A stretch of DNA of 64,000 nucleotides from Rhizobium sp. AC27/96. GTDB taxonomy: Bacteria; Pseudomonadota; Alphaproteobacteria; Rhizobiales; Rhizobiaceae. The notes under the pieces were generated by a model that ran no database searches, was not told the DNA's origin, and saw nothing but the letters and a program-made list of their open reading frames with translations. The stretch lies in contig NZ_LXKN01000046.1 of the NCBI RefSeq assembly GCF_001692325.1, positions 186,001 through 250,000 of the forward strand. The letters run 5' to 3'. Of this stretch, positions 1-9,410 are shown one piece after another (within the stretch, counting starts at the first letter, position 1; each line of letters starts with the position of its first letter). The position numbers and the translations under genes were made by a program.

Positions 1-31
1 CGACGGATAGCTGACCTTGCAGACTTGCCGG

Positions 32-1066
32 TCAGATGCTCGGGGCGGCGAAGACCTTTTTCAACCCGCCGGCATCGAAGCCTGAGCGCTGGGCAAGACG
101 AAGCTCCCAATCCAGCGACGAACGGACGATCGTTTCGAGATTGTTGTGTTTCGGTACCCAGCCAAGTTCGCGATGGGCAAGCGTTGCGTCGGCGATGACG
201 CTTGCCGTATCGCCGGGTCTGCGCGGGGCGATATGGATGCGGAAGGCGCGGCCATGCACACGCATCACCATGTTCAGCACATCGAGCACGGAATAGCCCA
301 GACCATAGCCGCAATTGGCAACCAGCGATCTGCCGCCGCTGCGCAGATGCCGCAGCGCCAGGAGATGCGCCTCGGCGAGATCGCTGACGTGAATATAGTC
401 GCGAACGCCCGTGCCATCATGAGTCGGGTAATCGGTCCCGTAGATATCCACCTGCCGGCGGCGACCAAGTGCTGCCTCGCAGGCAACCTTGACGAGATGG
501 GTGGCGCCCTCGCTCGACTGGCCCGCCCGCCCTTCAGGATCGGCACCGGCGACGTTGAAATAGCGCAGCGCCACATAACCGAAATCATAGGCCGCCGCCG
601 CATCGCGCAGCATCAGCTCAGACATCAGCTTGGATTGGCCATAGGGAGATTCCGGGCATAGAGGCGCGTCCTCACTGACCGGTCTGTCAGCCGGTTGCCG
701 GCCATAGACGGCAGCGGTCGAGGAAAAGACGAAGTGACGAATGCCCGCCTTGACGGCGGCGCTCATCAGAATGCGGGTCTTGCCGGTATTGTTTTCGTAA
801 TAGGCAAGCGGATCCTCGAGCGAGGTCGGGACGACGGCTGAACCGGCGAAATGGATGATGGCGTCGATGTCATTTTCGGCGAAGATCGCCTGCAGCAGCG
901 CTTCATCCGCGACATCGCCGAGATAGAAGCGGGCAGCCGGCGGAACCGCCCAGCGGAAACCGGTGGACAGACGGTCGATGACCACCACGTCCTCGCCGGA
1001 ATCCAGCAATTTCCAGACCATGTGACTGCCGATATAACCGGCTCCACCCGTCACCAACACCGTCAT
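32..1066 (-). CDS. exoB: UDP-glucose 4-epimerase (ExoB/GalE)
   Basis: Interconverts UDP-glucose and UDP-galactose in the cytoplasm, supplying galactose for exopolysaccharide and LPS. The 344-residue protein has the short-chain dehydrogenase signature: the NAD-binding glycine motif GGAGYIG at residues 7-13, a Ser-Ser-Thr at 115-117, and the catalytic pair Tyr142/Lys146 (YGQSK). A TTG lies 18 bases upstream in frame, but the ATG at 1066 is preferred because translation then begins with the canonical MTVLVTGG and a GGGGAC stretch lies just before it. The length fits the family. No exo genes are adjacent, so the symbol rests on family resemblance; galE would be equally acceptable. Confidence 0.93.
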   Translation of the reverse strand: MTVLVTGGAGYIGSHMVWKLLDSGEDVVVIDRLSTGFRWAVPPAARFYLGDVADEALLQAIFAENDIDAIIHFAGSAVVPTSLEDPLAYYENNTGKTRILMSAAVKAGIRHFVFSSTAAVYGRQPADRPVSEDAPLCPESPYGQSKLMSELMLRDAAAAYDFGYVALRYFNVAGADPEGRAGQSSEGATHLVKVACEAALGRRRQVDIYGTDYPTHDGTGVRDYIHVSDLAEAHLLALRHLRSGGRSLVANCGYGLGYSVLDVLNMVMRVHGRAFRIHIAPRRPGDTASVIADATLAHRELGWVPKHNNLETIVRSSLDWELRLAQRSGFDAGGLKKVFAAPSI

Positions 1067-1246
1067 TCTTCGCGTCCCCGCCAAGTCCTATCGGCGATAT
1101 ATGAGGCCTCCCTCCTTGCCAATTTGATTAAAACGGCGAGGTTGCTGGGCGAAGATTGGTGGAATGGTTAGGATAGTCTTTCGCGGATCGATTGTATTTT
1201 ATAGGTTGGCTGTGCGACTGTTAGCATCTCTATTCGCGGGGAGCGC

Positions 1247-1439
1247 ATACCCCCCTCTGTCACTTTCGTGACATCTCCCCACAAGGGGGGGAGATTGGAA
1301 ACTCGCGGCGGCCTCTCCCACCAAATTAATATCGCATCTGCTGAAGCCAAGGCCCATTGCTCTTGCAGGAGGTGCAGCAAACTCCCAACGATCTCCCCCC
1401 TTGTGGGGGAGATGTCACGAAAGTGACAGAGGGGGGTAT
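1247..1439. repeat. ~190-bp intergenic element with inverted arms, copy 1
   Basis: Two arms of about 49 bp (1247-1295 and 1391-1439) are near-perfect inverted repeats of each other. Each begins ATACCCCCCTCTGTCAC and ends in a CCCC..ACAAGGGGG sub-palindrome. The interior contains ATCGCATCTGCTG at 1331-1343. A second copy with the same arms and the same interior motif lies at 22490-22680. The element fills the gap between exoB and the aminotransferase gene; I see no gene in the rest of that gap. It looks like a rhizobial intergenic mosaic or MITE-like repeat. Confidence 0.85.
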
Positions 1440-1487
1440 CCAGACTGACCAAATCGAAAGTCGCCAGCCGCAGCCCACAGGCCGCTT

Positions 1488-2654
1488 CTACAAACTCAAG
1501 ATATACCGGCTCAATCGCTCGGCCGCATCGGCAACCTTGGCTGGATCGCGCAGGAAGCAGGCGCGCATGAACAGCTCGCCGCCTTCCCCAAACGCGGTTC
1601 CGGGCGCGAGGCCAACGCCCGTCTTGTCGACGATGTCGATCGCGGCCCTGCGGCTGTCGGTGACGCCATCGATCTTTAGGAAGGAATAGAGCGCGCCATC
1701 CGGCTTCAGCGTCTGCACGCGGTTGGTGGCGATCAAAGCCTCGCAGAGAATGTCACGCGAGCGGGTGGCCTTGGCGATATTGGAGCGGACGAAATCATCG
1801 CCCTCGTTCAACGCCGCGACCGCGCCCCGCTGCATGAATTGCGCCACGCCTGAGGTGGAATATTGCACGAGATTTTCGATCACCTGCCCAAGTTCGGCAG
1901 GGGCAACAATCCAGCCGACGCGCCAACCGGTCATCGACCAATTCTTCGAGAAGGAATTGACGAACAGGATCTTGTCGCCGGCTTCCTTGACATCGAGGAA
2001 GCTCGGCGCCCGGCCGCCGGCATAATAGTACAGAGCATAGATCTCGTCGGCCATGATCCAGAGATCATGCTTGCGTGCCAGCGCCAGAATATCAGCCAGG
2101 TCCTGTCGGGTGGCCGTCCAGCCGGTCGGGTTGGATGGCGTGTTGATGAAGAGACCCTTGGTCTTCGGCGTAATCGCCGCTTCCAGCCGCTCGAAATCAA
2201 GCGACCACTTGCCATTGTCGAATTGCAGCGGCACGCCGACAGAGCGGGCACCGGCAATCTCCAGAGCCGCTGCGATATTCGGCCAGGCCGGCGTCAGATA
2301 GACCATCTCGTCACCGGGCGAGGTAATCGCCTGCACCGAAAGCTGGATCGCCTGCATGCCGGAGCCGACGACATAGAAATGCTCCATCGGCAAGGACGTG
2401 CCGAAATGCCGGCCATAGTAATCGGCAAGCGCCTGGCGCAGCTCCGGAATGCCGCGCTGCCAGGTGTAGAAGGTTTCGCCGGCATTGAGCGAGGCCATGG
2501 CGGCGCGATTGATGAAATCCGGCGTCGGCAGATCGCCTTCGCCGACCCAGAGCGGCAAAAGGCCTTCGCGGCCGCGGGCGTAATTCACCACTTCGACGAT
2601 CCCGCTTTCGGGTGCTGCAAGCGCACGCGGGCTGAGGCTGTTCAGTATTGGCAT
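1488..2654 (-). CDS. PLP-dependent class I/II aminotransferase
   Basis: A fold-type I aminotransferase of 388 residues acting on an amino acid/2-oxo acid pair that the sequence does not identify. Visible landmarks are NTPSNPTG at 171-178, the Asp of MADEIY at 203 that contacts the pyridine nitrogen, and the PLP lysine at 237 in SFSKNWSMTGWRVGW. The Asn-Pro and Gly-Trp-Arg motifs place it in the AspC/aromatic aminotransferase superfamily. It stands alone between a repeat element and mscL, so the context gives no substrate. A GGAG lies 11 bases before the ATG. Confidence 0.88.
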   Translation of the reverse strand: MPILNSLSPRALAAPESGIVEVVNYARGREGLLPLWVGEGDLPTPDFINRAAMASLNAGETFYTWQRGIPELRQALADYYGRHFGTSLPMEHFYVVGSGMQAIQLSVQAITSPGDEMVYLTPAWPNIAAALEIAGARSVGVPLQFDNGKWSLDFERLEAAITPKTKGLFINTPSNPTGWTATRQDLADILALARKHDLWIMADEIYALYYYAGGRAPSFLDVKEAGDKILFVNSFSKNWSMTGWRVGWIVAPAELGQVIENLVQYSTSGVAQFMQRGAVAALNEGDDFVRSNIAKATRSRDILCEALIATNRVQTLKPDGALYSFLKIDGVTDSRRAAIDIVDKTGVGLAPGTAFGEGGELFMRACFLRDPAKVADAAERLSRYILSL

Positions 2655-2747
2655 GCAAAAAGTCTCCGGTTTCTGCTTTCATAAAGCAGAGCGGCGGACA
2701 AATCCCATGACTTTGCCTTAGCGAATGATCGATTTTCGTGATGCATA

Positions 2748-2776
2748 AAGCCCCGATCCTTGGCGGATCGAGGCTT
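2748..2776 (-). terminator. Intrinsic terminator after mscL
   Basis: A 12-bp stem (AAGCCTCGATCC / GGATCGGGGCTT, one G-T pair) closes a 5-base loop on the minus strand, 22 bases past the mscL stop. It is followed by a short T-containing stretch. Confidence 0.65.
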
Positions 2777-2798
2777 CTGATAGATTGAATGAAGCGTG

Positions 2799-3224
2799 TC
2801 AGCGTTTCGCGAGAAGATCGCGGATTTCCGTCAGCAGCTGGACGTCGGCCGGCGGCGGTGCTGCTTCGGCGATCTTGTCGTCCTTGCGTTCGACTTGGGC
2901 GCGGAGCGCATTCACACCCTTGACCATCAGGAAGATGATCCAGGCGAGAATGAGGAAATTAATCAGGACTGTGATGAAGCTACCGTAGGCGAGAACCGCA
3001 CCCTGGGCGCGGGCCGCAGCAAGCGTTGGCGCGTTGACCCCCGAGGCGAGACCGATGAAGTAGTTCGAGAAATCGAAGCCGCCGAAAATAGCACCGACGA
3101 TCGGCATGATGATATCATCAACCAACGATTTCACGATGCCACCGAAAGCGCCGCCGATGATCACGCCGACCGCGAGATCCATGACGTTGCCTTTAGCGAT
3201 AAATGCCTTGAATTCATTAAGCAT
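2799..3224 (-). CDS. mscL: Large-conductance mechanosensitive channel MscL
   Basis: An inner-membrane channel that opens under membrane tension to release osmolytes on hypo-osmotic shock. At 141 residues it has the normal family length. The N-terminal amphipathic helix leads into TM1 (about residues 12-40, glycine-rich VGVIIGGAFGGIV). A periplasmic loop follows, then TM2 at about 80-101 and a charged cytoplasmic helix at the C-terminus. AAGGGG precedes the ATG at good spacing. It is monocistronic with its own terminator. About 250 bases without a gene separate it from the tetR gene. Confidence 0.96.
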   Translation of the reverse strand: MLNEFKAFIAKGNVMDLAVGVIIGGAFGGIVKSLVDDIIMPIVGAIFGGFDFSNYFIGLASGVNAPTLAAARAQGAVLAYGSFITVLINFLILAWIIFLMVKGVNALRAQVERKDDKIAEAAPPPADVQLLTEIRDLLAKR

Positions 3225-3475
3225 GGAGCAGTCCCCTTCGCGTTGCCGTTGAATTCACTATTGGTGATTTGCACCATCTTTTTCCTTATTTTTCAATAGT
3301 AAATTGGCTCAATGCCCCGTTCCGGCACGCATATCCCACGGCAATTGCCTTTTTGGCACCTTAAAAGTGCAGAGACGGAGCTGCTCCTTCGTCAGTCGCG
3401 GGCAACGCTACCAAGGGCGCTCGGCATAGGGCTGGACGGTTCTCAGGTGAGTCGCCCGGTGTCAGCGACCATGCT

Positions 3476-4042
3476 TCAAGCCCCCGGCAGGCCCTTCGGC
3501 ATCACCTTTGCGATCAGTCCCGGAACGTAGCCCGTTTCAGGCAGGCAGTCGAAAAGAATACGATAGATGATCGGCGAGATAACGTGATCCATCAGCTCCT
3601 CCAAGGTCGGAAAGGGCTCGCCGCATTTCTCCGCCCGCGCGATGAAAACGCCAAGCTGATAGCGCGTATAGGTGCCGCATTTCTCCGCGTTTGCACTGTC
3701 GGCTGCCGCAAGAATGTCGCGCAGCATCTGCCGCCCGACGCCAGAGGCCATCTCATCGGCATATTGCTCGACCCAGGCCTCCAGATCTTGGCGAGCGCTG
3801 CCGATCGTGGCGGGCTCGCCTTCCTGCTGCAGGCGCGCGGCGGCGACGTCGGCCAGGAGCTCCTGAAGATCGCCCCAGCGGCGATAGATCGTCGACGGCG
3901 TGACATTGGCGCGCTGCGCGATCAATGGGATCGTCACATCGGCGCGATCCATCGTTGCAAGCATGTTGCGGACGGATTGATGCACGGCGGCCTGCACTCT
4001 GGCACTGCGCCCGCCGGGGCGGGGATTTTCTCTGTAGCCCAT
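3476..4042 (-). CDS. TetR/AcrR-family transcriptional regulator
   Basis: A 188-residue DNA-binding repressor. The helix-turn-helix lies at about residues 36-65 (IPLIAQRANVTPSTIYRRWGD), and the rest is the helical ligand and dimer domain with the DUF/TetR_C-like segment used by efflux regulators. It is divergent from the MFS gene at 4180, which is the usual arrangement for a repressor of its neighbouring exporter. A 19-bp palindrome lies in the 137-bp gap. The ligand is unknown. Confidence 0.88.
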   Translation of the reverse strand: MGYRENPRPGGRSARVQAAVHQSVRNMLATMDRADVTIPLIAQRANVTPSTIYRRWGDLQELLADVAAARLQQEGEPATIGSARQDLEAWVEQYADEMASGVGRQMLRDILAAADSANAEKCGTYTRYQLGVFIARAEKCGEPFPTLEELMDHVISPIIYRILFDCLPETGYVPGLIAKVMPKGLPGA

Positions 4043-4076
4043 ACGTCTTTGCCAATCTTTCCCTTTTGCTGATAGC

Positions 4077-4095
4077 GAATGACCGTCGGTTATTC
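4077..4095. promoter_or_regulatory. Candidate TetR operator
   Basis: GAATGACCG-T-CGGTTATTC is a palindrome with 9-bp arms and one mismatch, centred in the gap between the divergent tetR and MFS genes. Position and symmetry fit a TetR-family dimer site. The assignment is by inference. Confidence 0.55.
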
Positions 4096-4179
4096 ACTAA
4101 CGCAAATTATTTGCTTTTATGCATCAAGCGACCTATATCCACCTAACGCAATCTTTTAGCTTTAGGCAGGATATAATCG

Positions 4180-5391
4180 ATGAGCGAGTTCGATTCCACC
4201 GCCGAAACGCCGATTTCATCGGCCAGACGCCTGGCGCCGTCCTACTATGCTGCGACCAGCGCACTGTTTCTGGCCGCCTCATCCGCGCCGACGCCGCTCT
4301 ATCCCCTCTATCAGCGGGCCTTTGACTTCTCGCCGGTGCTGCTCACGATCATCTTCGCCGTTTATGCCTTCTCCCTTCTCGCCGCGCTGCTTATCGTCGG
4401 TTCGCTGTCCGATCATCTCGGCCGTCGCCCGGCGATCTTCGCGTCAATCCTCCTCAATATGGTGGCGACGGCGCTGTTTTTAATGGCTAAGGGTCCGGAT
4501 TGGCTGATTGCCGCCCGCATCGTACAGGGCTTTGCAACGGGTACGGCGGTAAGCTCTGTCGGCGCCGCCCTTGTCGATCTCGATCCGATCAGAGGATCGA
4601 TCACCAACAGTCTTGCACCGCTTGCCGGCATGGCGATCGGCGCGCTCGGCACGAGCCTGCTGATCCAATTTGCGCCGGCGCCGACCGTGCTCGTCTACAT
4701 CGTCACACTTGTTCTGCTCGCGTTGCAAGCCGTTCTGCTCTGGCTGATGCCGGAGACCACGGTCCGGCGGGCCGGTTTGCTCGCGTCGCTGAAGCCGCAA
4801 GTTGCCGTTCCGCAGCAGGTGCGCCGGACACTGCTGGCGCTGACGCCGATCAATGTCGCCGTCTGGGCGCTGGCCGGCTTCTATCTGTCGCTGGTGCCCT
4901 CAGTGGTCCGTGCAACGACCGGCAGTACGGCGCCACTGGTCGGCGGCTCCGTGGTCGCGGCCCTGACGATCAGCGGTGCGGCAGCCGTTTTCCTGCTGCG
5001 CAAGAAATCCGCCACCACGATCATGAGGTTCGGCATACCGAGCATGACGCTCGGCATACTGACAGTCATCGCCGGCATGCATGCGGCTGAGGTATCGATT
5101 CTCGCCCTCGGAACCCTGATTGCCGGGGCGGGCTTCGGGGCGGCCTTCCTCGGCACGGTCAGAAGCATCATGCCGCTGGCGAAGCCCGACGAACGCGCCG
5201 GGCTGCTTTCGGCCTTCTACATCCAGAGCTATCTCGCCTTCAGCGTGCCCGCCATCCTCGCAGGCTTTCTGTCGAAGGCACTCGGATATGCGGAGGCTGC
5301 CGATATCTATGCGGCGGCCATTCTTCTACTTGTCGGCTGGGGTGTACTGGCATTACGCGCCAGCCGGGAGAAGCCTTTAAGTGTTGCGTAA
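4180..5391 (+). CDS. MFS transporter, probable drug exporter
   Basis: A 403-residue inner-membrane major facilitator with about 12 predicted membrane segments. The loop 2-3 signature GSLSDHLGRRPAIF is present after TM2 and is typical of proton-antiport exporters. The protein starts with a short hydrophilic tail (MSEFDSTAET). Its divergent TetR-family partner and the shared operator-like palindrome suggest substrate-inducible efflux. The substrate cannot be read from the sequence. Confidence 0.88.
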   Translation: MSEFDSTAETPISSARRLAPSYYAATSALFLAASSAPTPLYPLYQRAFDFSPVLLTIIFAVYAFSLLAALLIVGSLSDHLGRRPAIFASILLNMVATALFLMAKGPDWLIAARIVQGFATGTAVSSVGAALVDLDPIRGSITNSLAPLAGMAIGALGTSLLIQFAPAPTVLVYIVTLVLLALQAVLLWLMPETTVRRAGLLASLKPQVAVPQQVRRTLLALTPINVAVWALAGFYLSLVPSVVRATTGSTAPLVGGSVVAALTISGAAAVFLLRKKSATTIMRFGIPSMTLGILTVIAGMHAAEVSILALGTLIAGAGFGAAFLGTVRSIMPLAKPDERAGLLSAFYIQSYLAFSVPAILAGFLSKALGYAEAADIYAAAILLLVGWGVLALRASREKPLSVA

Positions 5392-5399
5392 AAATATGC

Positions 5400-5843
5400 T
5401 TACGGTTTCAATCCCAATTCGGCGAGGCCGCTGCCATCCATCGCAAACGGCACCGACGTATGCTCGTGAACGATCTTCCACGTGCCGGCCTCTTTTCTGA
5501 GGCCAAGCGTCTGGCGGAACCAGAGGTCGACTTGGAGACCTTCCGTTTTCCTGCCAGTCATATGCACAAGGCCGGTCCAGAAGGCGACGGTGTCACCGAC
5601 CGTCAGCCTGACATCAACGGCATCGCCGCCGATCGGCCCGTCCCAGGTCGAAAACCAACTTTCTAAACCACCGGCACCCTTGCCCTTGCGCACCAGGGGT
5701 GCCGCCAGGGTGAAGCTGACGATATCGTCGCTCAGATGTTCGACAACACCTGCCGCATCCTTGCCGCCGAGGGCGGCCGCCCAGCTTGCCAGCACTATGC
5801 CGATGGCCTCGGCCTCGTTGTGATTGCCGATGATCTCCGTCAT
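5400..5843 (-). CDS. NTF2-like (SnoaL/ketosteroid-isomerase fold) protein
   Basis: A 147-residue protein that looks like a stand-alone NTF2-like domain. It has an N-terminal helix with ASWAAALGGKDAAGVVEHL, a middle FTLAAPLVRKG segment, and C-terminal strands including VDVRLTVGDTVAFWTGLVHMTGR and KIVHEHTSVPF. Such proteins may bind or isomerise small ligands, and no specific function can be assigned. The start at 5843 has GAGGGG at ideal spacing; a longer frame reaching 5915 would run through the terminator-like hairpin at 5889. It converges on the MFS gene with only 8 bases between. Confidence 0.72.
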   Translation of the reverse strand: MTEIIGNHNEAEAIGIVLASWAAALGGKDAAGVVEHLSDDIVSFTLAAPLVRKGKGAGGLESWFSTWDGPIGGDAVDVRLTVGDTVAFWTGLVHMTGRKTEGLQVDLWFRQTLGLRKEAGTWKIVHEHTSVPFAMDGSGLAELGLKP

Positions 5844-5888
5844 GTCATTCCCCTCGGTTTGATGGACTGACCGGAGGACGAACGGAAA

Positions 5889-5913
5889 GGGCCGCTCCCG
5901 ACAGGAGCGGCCC
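5889..5913 (-). terminator. Intrinsic terminator of the beta-oxidation operon
   Basis: A perfect 10-bp stem (GGGCCGCTCC / GGAGCGGCCC) with a 5-base loop, followed on the minus strand by CTTTCC. It lies 30 bases after the fadB stop codon. Confidence 0.75.
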
Positions 5914-5943
5914 AATATTTGCTGTCAGCGATGGAGTACAGCC

Positions 5944-8154
5944 TCAAGCCGCCTTTTCGACGCGATAGGGATCGAAGCGGCCGTAGAAGGTTTCGCCCTT
6001 TGCGGCCATGTCCTTCAACAGCGCCGTCGGCTTGAAATGCGGGCCATAGGCAGCCGCCAGCTTGTCGCAGAGATCGACGAAGGTCTTGGCGCCCATGCCA
6101 TCGATGTAGGATAGCGCGCCGCCGGTATAGGGGGCAAAGCCGAAGCCGAGGATGGAGCCGACATCGGCCTCGCGCGGATCGGTGACGATCCCCTCTTCGA
6201 TAGTGCGGGCCGCCTCGAGCGCGATGGTGACGAGGAAGCGCTGCTTCAGCACGCCGACATCGACATCATCAGCCTTCTTCTGCGGGTAGAGATCCTTCAA
6301 GCCCGGCCAGAGCGACTTCTTGGCCGGCTTCGGCGGATAATCGTAGAAGCCCTTGGAATTCTTCCGGCCCAAGCGCCCTTCGCCCTCAACGAGACCGCTG
6401 ACCAGCTGCGTATGACGCGGGTCGACAGCCTTGTCGCCGAGATCGGCGACGGTCGCCTTCAGGATTTTGTAGGAGAGGTCGATGGCGACTTCGTCATTGA
6501 GCGCCAGCGGGCCGACAGGCATGCCGGCCATCTTGGCGGCATTCTCGATCATCGCCGCGGGCACGCCTTCGATCAGCATGTCATAGGCTTCGTGGATGTA
6601 GCGGAATACGCAGCGATTGACGAAGAAGCCGCGGGTGTCGTTGACAACGATCGGCGTCTTCTTGATGGCGGCGACGTAATCCAGCGCGACGGCAATGGCA
6701 CGGTCGCCCGTTTCCTTGCCGAGGATGACTTCGGTCAGCATCATCTTCTCGACTGGCGAGAAGAAATGGACGCCGATGAAGTCCGCCGGGCGCTTGGAAT
6801 TCTTCGCAAGGCCGGTGATCGGCAGCGTCGAGGTGTTGGAAGCGAAGATGGCCGTTGGCGGCAATACGGCTTCGACAGCCTCGATCACTGCCTTCTTGAC
6901 TTCGCGATCCTCGAACACGGCTTCAATGACGAGATCGGCATCCTTCAGGTCGGAATAATCAGCCGACGGCGTGATGCGCGAGAGCAAGGCGGTGCCCTCG
7001 TCTTGCGTCATCCGTCCCTTACCAATCGAATCCTTGACCAGGCCTTCGCCGACGCCCTTGCCCTTGGTCGCGGCTTCGATATCGCGGTCGATCAGCGTGA
7101 CCGGAATGCCGGCGGCTGCGGTGACATAGGCGATAGAAGCACCCATGAAACCGGCGCCGACGACGCCAACCTTCTTCAGCTCGGTCTTCGGCTGGCCTGC
7201 CGGGCGGCGAGCGCCCTTGCCGAGCTCCTGCATGGAGATGAACAGCGAGCGGATCATCGAATAGGCTTCGGTGGTCTGCAGCACATGCGTGAAATAACGC
7301 TGCTCGATCTTCAGGCCGGTGTCGAAGGGAACCTGCAGGCCTTCATAGACGCATTTGAGGATAGCGAGCGCTGCCGGATAATTGCCCGATGTCTCGCGGC
7401 GCAGGATGGCCGGTGCGGCCGGCCAGAGCTGGGCTGCGGCAGGCGTCCAGATGCCTCCGCCCGGCGCCTTGAAGCCCTTTTCGTCCCAGGGGGCGATCGG
7501 CTTCAGGCCGTCCTTGATCATCTGCTTGGCGGCCAGAATCAGCTGATCCGGCTCGACCACCTGATGCACGAGGTTCATCGCCTTGGCACGCGCCGCCGTC
7601 AGCGACTGGCCCGTGGTCATCATCTGCAGCGCCGACTGCGCATCCGTCAGGCGCGAGACGCGCTGCGTGCCGCCGGCGCCGGGGAAGATGCCGACCTTGA
7701 CTTCTGGCAGCGCGATCTTGACGCTCTTGGCGCTGGAAGCGACGCGGCCGTGGCAGGCGAGCGACAGCTCGAAGGCGCCGCCCATGCAGGTGCCATTGAT
7801 TGCCGAGACCCACGGCTTGCCGCAGGTTTCGAGCTTGCGGAAGAGGCCCGTCATGCGCCCGACGAGATTGAAGAGCTTCTGCGCGGCAGCAGCCGGGTCC
7901 TTCGCCTTCTCATCCTGGTAGAGCGAGAACATCGACTTGATCATCGACAGATCGGCGCCGCCGGAGAAGGAGGATTTGCCGGAGGTGAAGACCACGCCCT
8001 TGACGGCTGCATCGGCAACCGTGGCGTCGATGATAGCGTTCAGCTCGTCCATCACCTCGGCGGTGAAGACGTTCATGGATTTGCCGGGCATGTCCCAGGT
8101 GACGAGTGCGATGCCGTCTGCGTCGGTCTCGATGGTGAAATTTGTGTAAGCCAT
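5944..8154 (-). CDS. fadB: Multifunctional enoyl-CoA hydratase / 3-hydroxyacyl-CoA dehydrogenase (FadB/FadJ type)
   Basis: Carries out steps 2 and 3 of fatty-acid beta-oxidation in the cytoplasm. It has 736 residues, the normal length. The N-terminal crotonase domain has an oxyanion-hole segment (FSGGADLSMIKSMF, ~residues 62-75) and the Glu-containing MGGAFELSLACHGRV. From ~residue 328 comes the NAD-binding GVVGAGFMGASIAY, and then the dehydrogenase His in FIGVHFFSPVEKMM. Two C-terminal 3-hydroxyacyl-CoA dehydrogenase domains complete it. GAGGAGGG precedes the ATG. The gene is 12 bases behind fadA, making it the third gene of the acyl-CoA dehydrogenase-fadA-fadB operon. Confidence 0.94.
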   Translation of the reverse strand: MAYTNFTIETDADGIALVTWDMPGKSMNVFTAEVMDELNAIIDATVADAAVKGVVFTSGKSSFSGGADLSMIKSMFSLYQDEKAKDPAAAAQKLFNLVGRMTGLFRKLETCGKPWVSAINGTCMGGAFELSLACHGRVASSAKSVKIALPEVKVGIFPGAGGTQRVSRLTDAQSALQMMTTGQSLTAARAKAMNLVHQVVEPDQLILAAKQMIKDGLKPIAPWDEKGFKAPGGGIWTPAAAQLWPAAPAILRRETSGNYPAALAILKCVYEGLQVPFDTGLKIEQRYFTHVLQTTEAYSMIRSLFISMQELGKGARRPAGQPKTELKKVGVVGAGFMGASIAYVTAAAGIPVTLIDRDIEAATKGKGVGEGLVKDSIGKGRMTQDEGTALLSRITPSADYSDLKDADLVIEAVFEDREVKKAVIEAVEAVLPPTAIFASNTSTLPITGLAKNSKRPADFIGVHFFSPVEKMMLTEVILGKETGDRAIAVALDYVAAIKKTPIVVNDTRGFFVNRCVFRYIHEAYDMLIEGVPAAMIENAAKMAGMPVGPLALNDEVAIDLSYKILKATVADLGDKAVDPRHTQLVSGLVEGEGRLGRKNSKGFYDYPPKPAKKSLWPGLKDLYPQKKADDVDVGVLKQRFLVTIALEAARTIEEGIVTDPREADVGSILGFGFAPYTGGALSYIDGMGAKTFVDLCDKLAAAYGPHFKPTALLKDMAAKGETFYGRFDPYRVEKAA

Positions 8155-8166
8155 TGCTTTCCCTCC

Positions 8167-9375
8167 TCAGACGCGTTCGATGATCGTGGCCGTGCCCATG
8201 CCGGCGCCGATGCAAAGCGTGACCAGCGCGGTATTGAGGTCGCGGCGCTCCAGCTCGTCCAGCACGGTGCCGAGGATCATCGCGCCGGTGGCGCCGAGCG
8301 GATGGCCCATGGCGATGGCGCCGCCATTGACGTTGATCTTGTCATGCTCGATGTCGAAGGCCTGCATGTAGCGCAGCACGACGGCGGCGAAGGCTTCGTT
8401 GAGCTCGAACAGATCGATGTCGGCAAGCGTCAGGCCGCTGCGCTTCAACAGCTTCTCGGTAACGTCGACCGGGCCGGTCAGCATCAGCGCCGGGTCGGAG
8501 CCGATATTGGCGAACGCCTTGATGCGGCCACGCGGCTTCAGCCCCATGCTTTCCCCACCCGCCTTGGAGCCGAGCAGCACGGCGGCAGCGCCATCGACGA
8601 TGCCGGAGGAATTGCCGGCGTGATGGACGTAGTTGATGCGTTCGACTTCCGGATGCGCCTGGATGCCGACCGCTTCGAAGCCGCCCATTTCGCCCGGAAG
8701 CTGGAAGGACGGATTGAGCGAAGCCAGCGCCTGCATGTCGGTGCCGGGGCGCATGTGCTCGTCGCGATCGAGAATTGTCAGGCCGTTGATGTCCTTCACC
8801 GGGATGACGGAATTCTTGAAGTAACCCTTTTCCCAGGCATTGGCGGCGCGCTTCTGGCTCTCGACGGCATAGGCATCGACGTCATCGCGCGAGAAGCCGT
8901 ATTTGGTGGCGATGAGATCGGCCGAGACACCCTGAGGCATGAAATAGGCCGGGAAGTTGACCGATGGGTCCATGAACCAGGCACCGCCCGACATGCCCAA
9001 GCCGACGCGCGACATGCTTTCGACGCCGCCGGCGATGACGATATCGTCCGCTCCCTGCGCGATCTTGGCCGCGCCGAAATTCACGGCATCGAGACCGGAG
9101 GCGCAGAAACGGGAAATCTGCATGCCGGGCGCCTTGGTGGAATAGCCGGCCTCGAAGGCGGCACCCCTCGGGATGACGGCGCCGGCTTCCATGACCGGAT
9201 CGACGCAGCCCATGATGATGTCGTCAACGGTTTCGGTGTTGAGGCCGTTGCGGTCGCGGAGCGCCTCCAGCGTCCTGGCGGCGAGGCGAACGGAGGGCAC
9301 TTCATGCAGCGACCCATCCTTCTTGCCCCGCCCGCGCGGCGTGCGCACATGGTCGTAAATGAAAACCTCGGTCAT
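8167..9375 (-). CDS. fadA: Acetyl-CoA C-acyltransferase (3-ketoacyl-CoA thiolase)
   Basis: Performs the thiolytic last step of beta-oxidation. The 402-residue protein has the complete thiolase triad: nucleophile Cys91 (SRFCASG), His358 (MGHPLGATGA) and Cys388 (LCIGAGMG). It is the second gene of the operon, 35 bases after the acyl-CoA dehydrogenase stop and 12 bases before fadB, so it probably forms the trifunctional complex with FadB. GGGAG lies before the ATG. Confidence 0.94.
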   Translation of the reverse strand: MTEVFIYDHVRTPRGRGKKDGSLHEVPSVRLAARTLEALRDRNGLNTETVDDIIMGCVDPVMEAGAVIPRGAAFEAGYSTKAPGMQISRFCASGLDAVNFGAAKIAQGADDIVIAGGVESMSRVGLGMSGGAWFMDPSVNFPAYFMPQGVSADLIATKYGFSRDDVDAYAVESQKRAANAWEKGYFKNSVIPVKDINGLTILDRDEHMRPGTDMQALASLNPSFQLPGEMGGFEAVGIQAHPEVERINYVHHAGNSSGIVDGAAAVLLGSKAGGESMGLKPRGRIKAFANIGSDPALMLTGPVDVTEKLLKRSGLTLADIDLFELNEAFAAVVLRYMQAFDIEHDKINVNGGAIAMGHPLGATGAMILGTVLDELERRDLNTALVTLCIGAGMGTATIIERV

Positions 9376-9410
9376 GTCTCATCTCCCTGCGGCGGCATAG
9401 GCCGCCTTGA

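Noticed and set aside
11..35. CTGACC...GGTCAG inverted repeat at the end of exoB as a terminator
   Set aside because: Only a 6-bp stem around a long loop with no T run, overlapping the stop codon; too weak to list.
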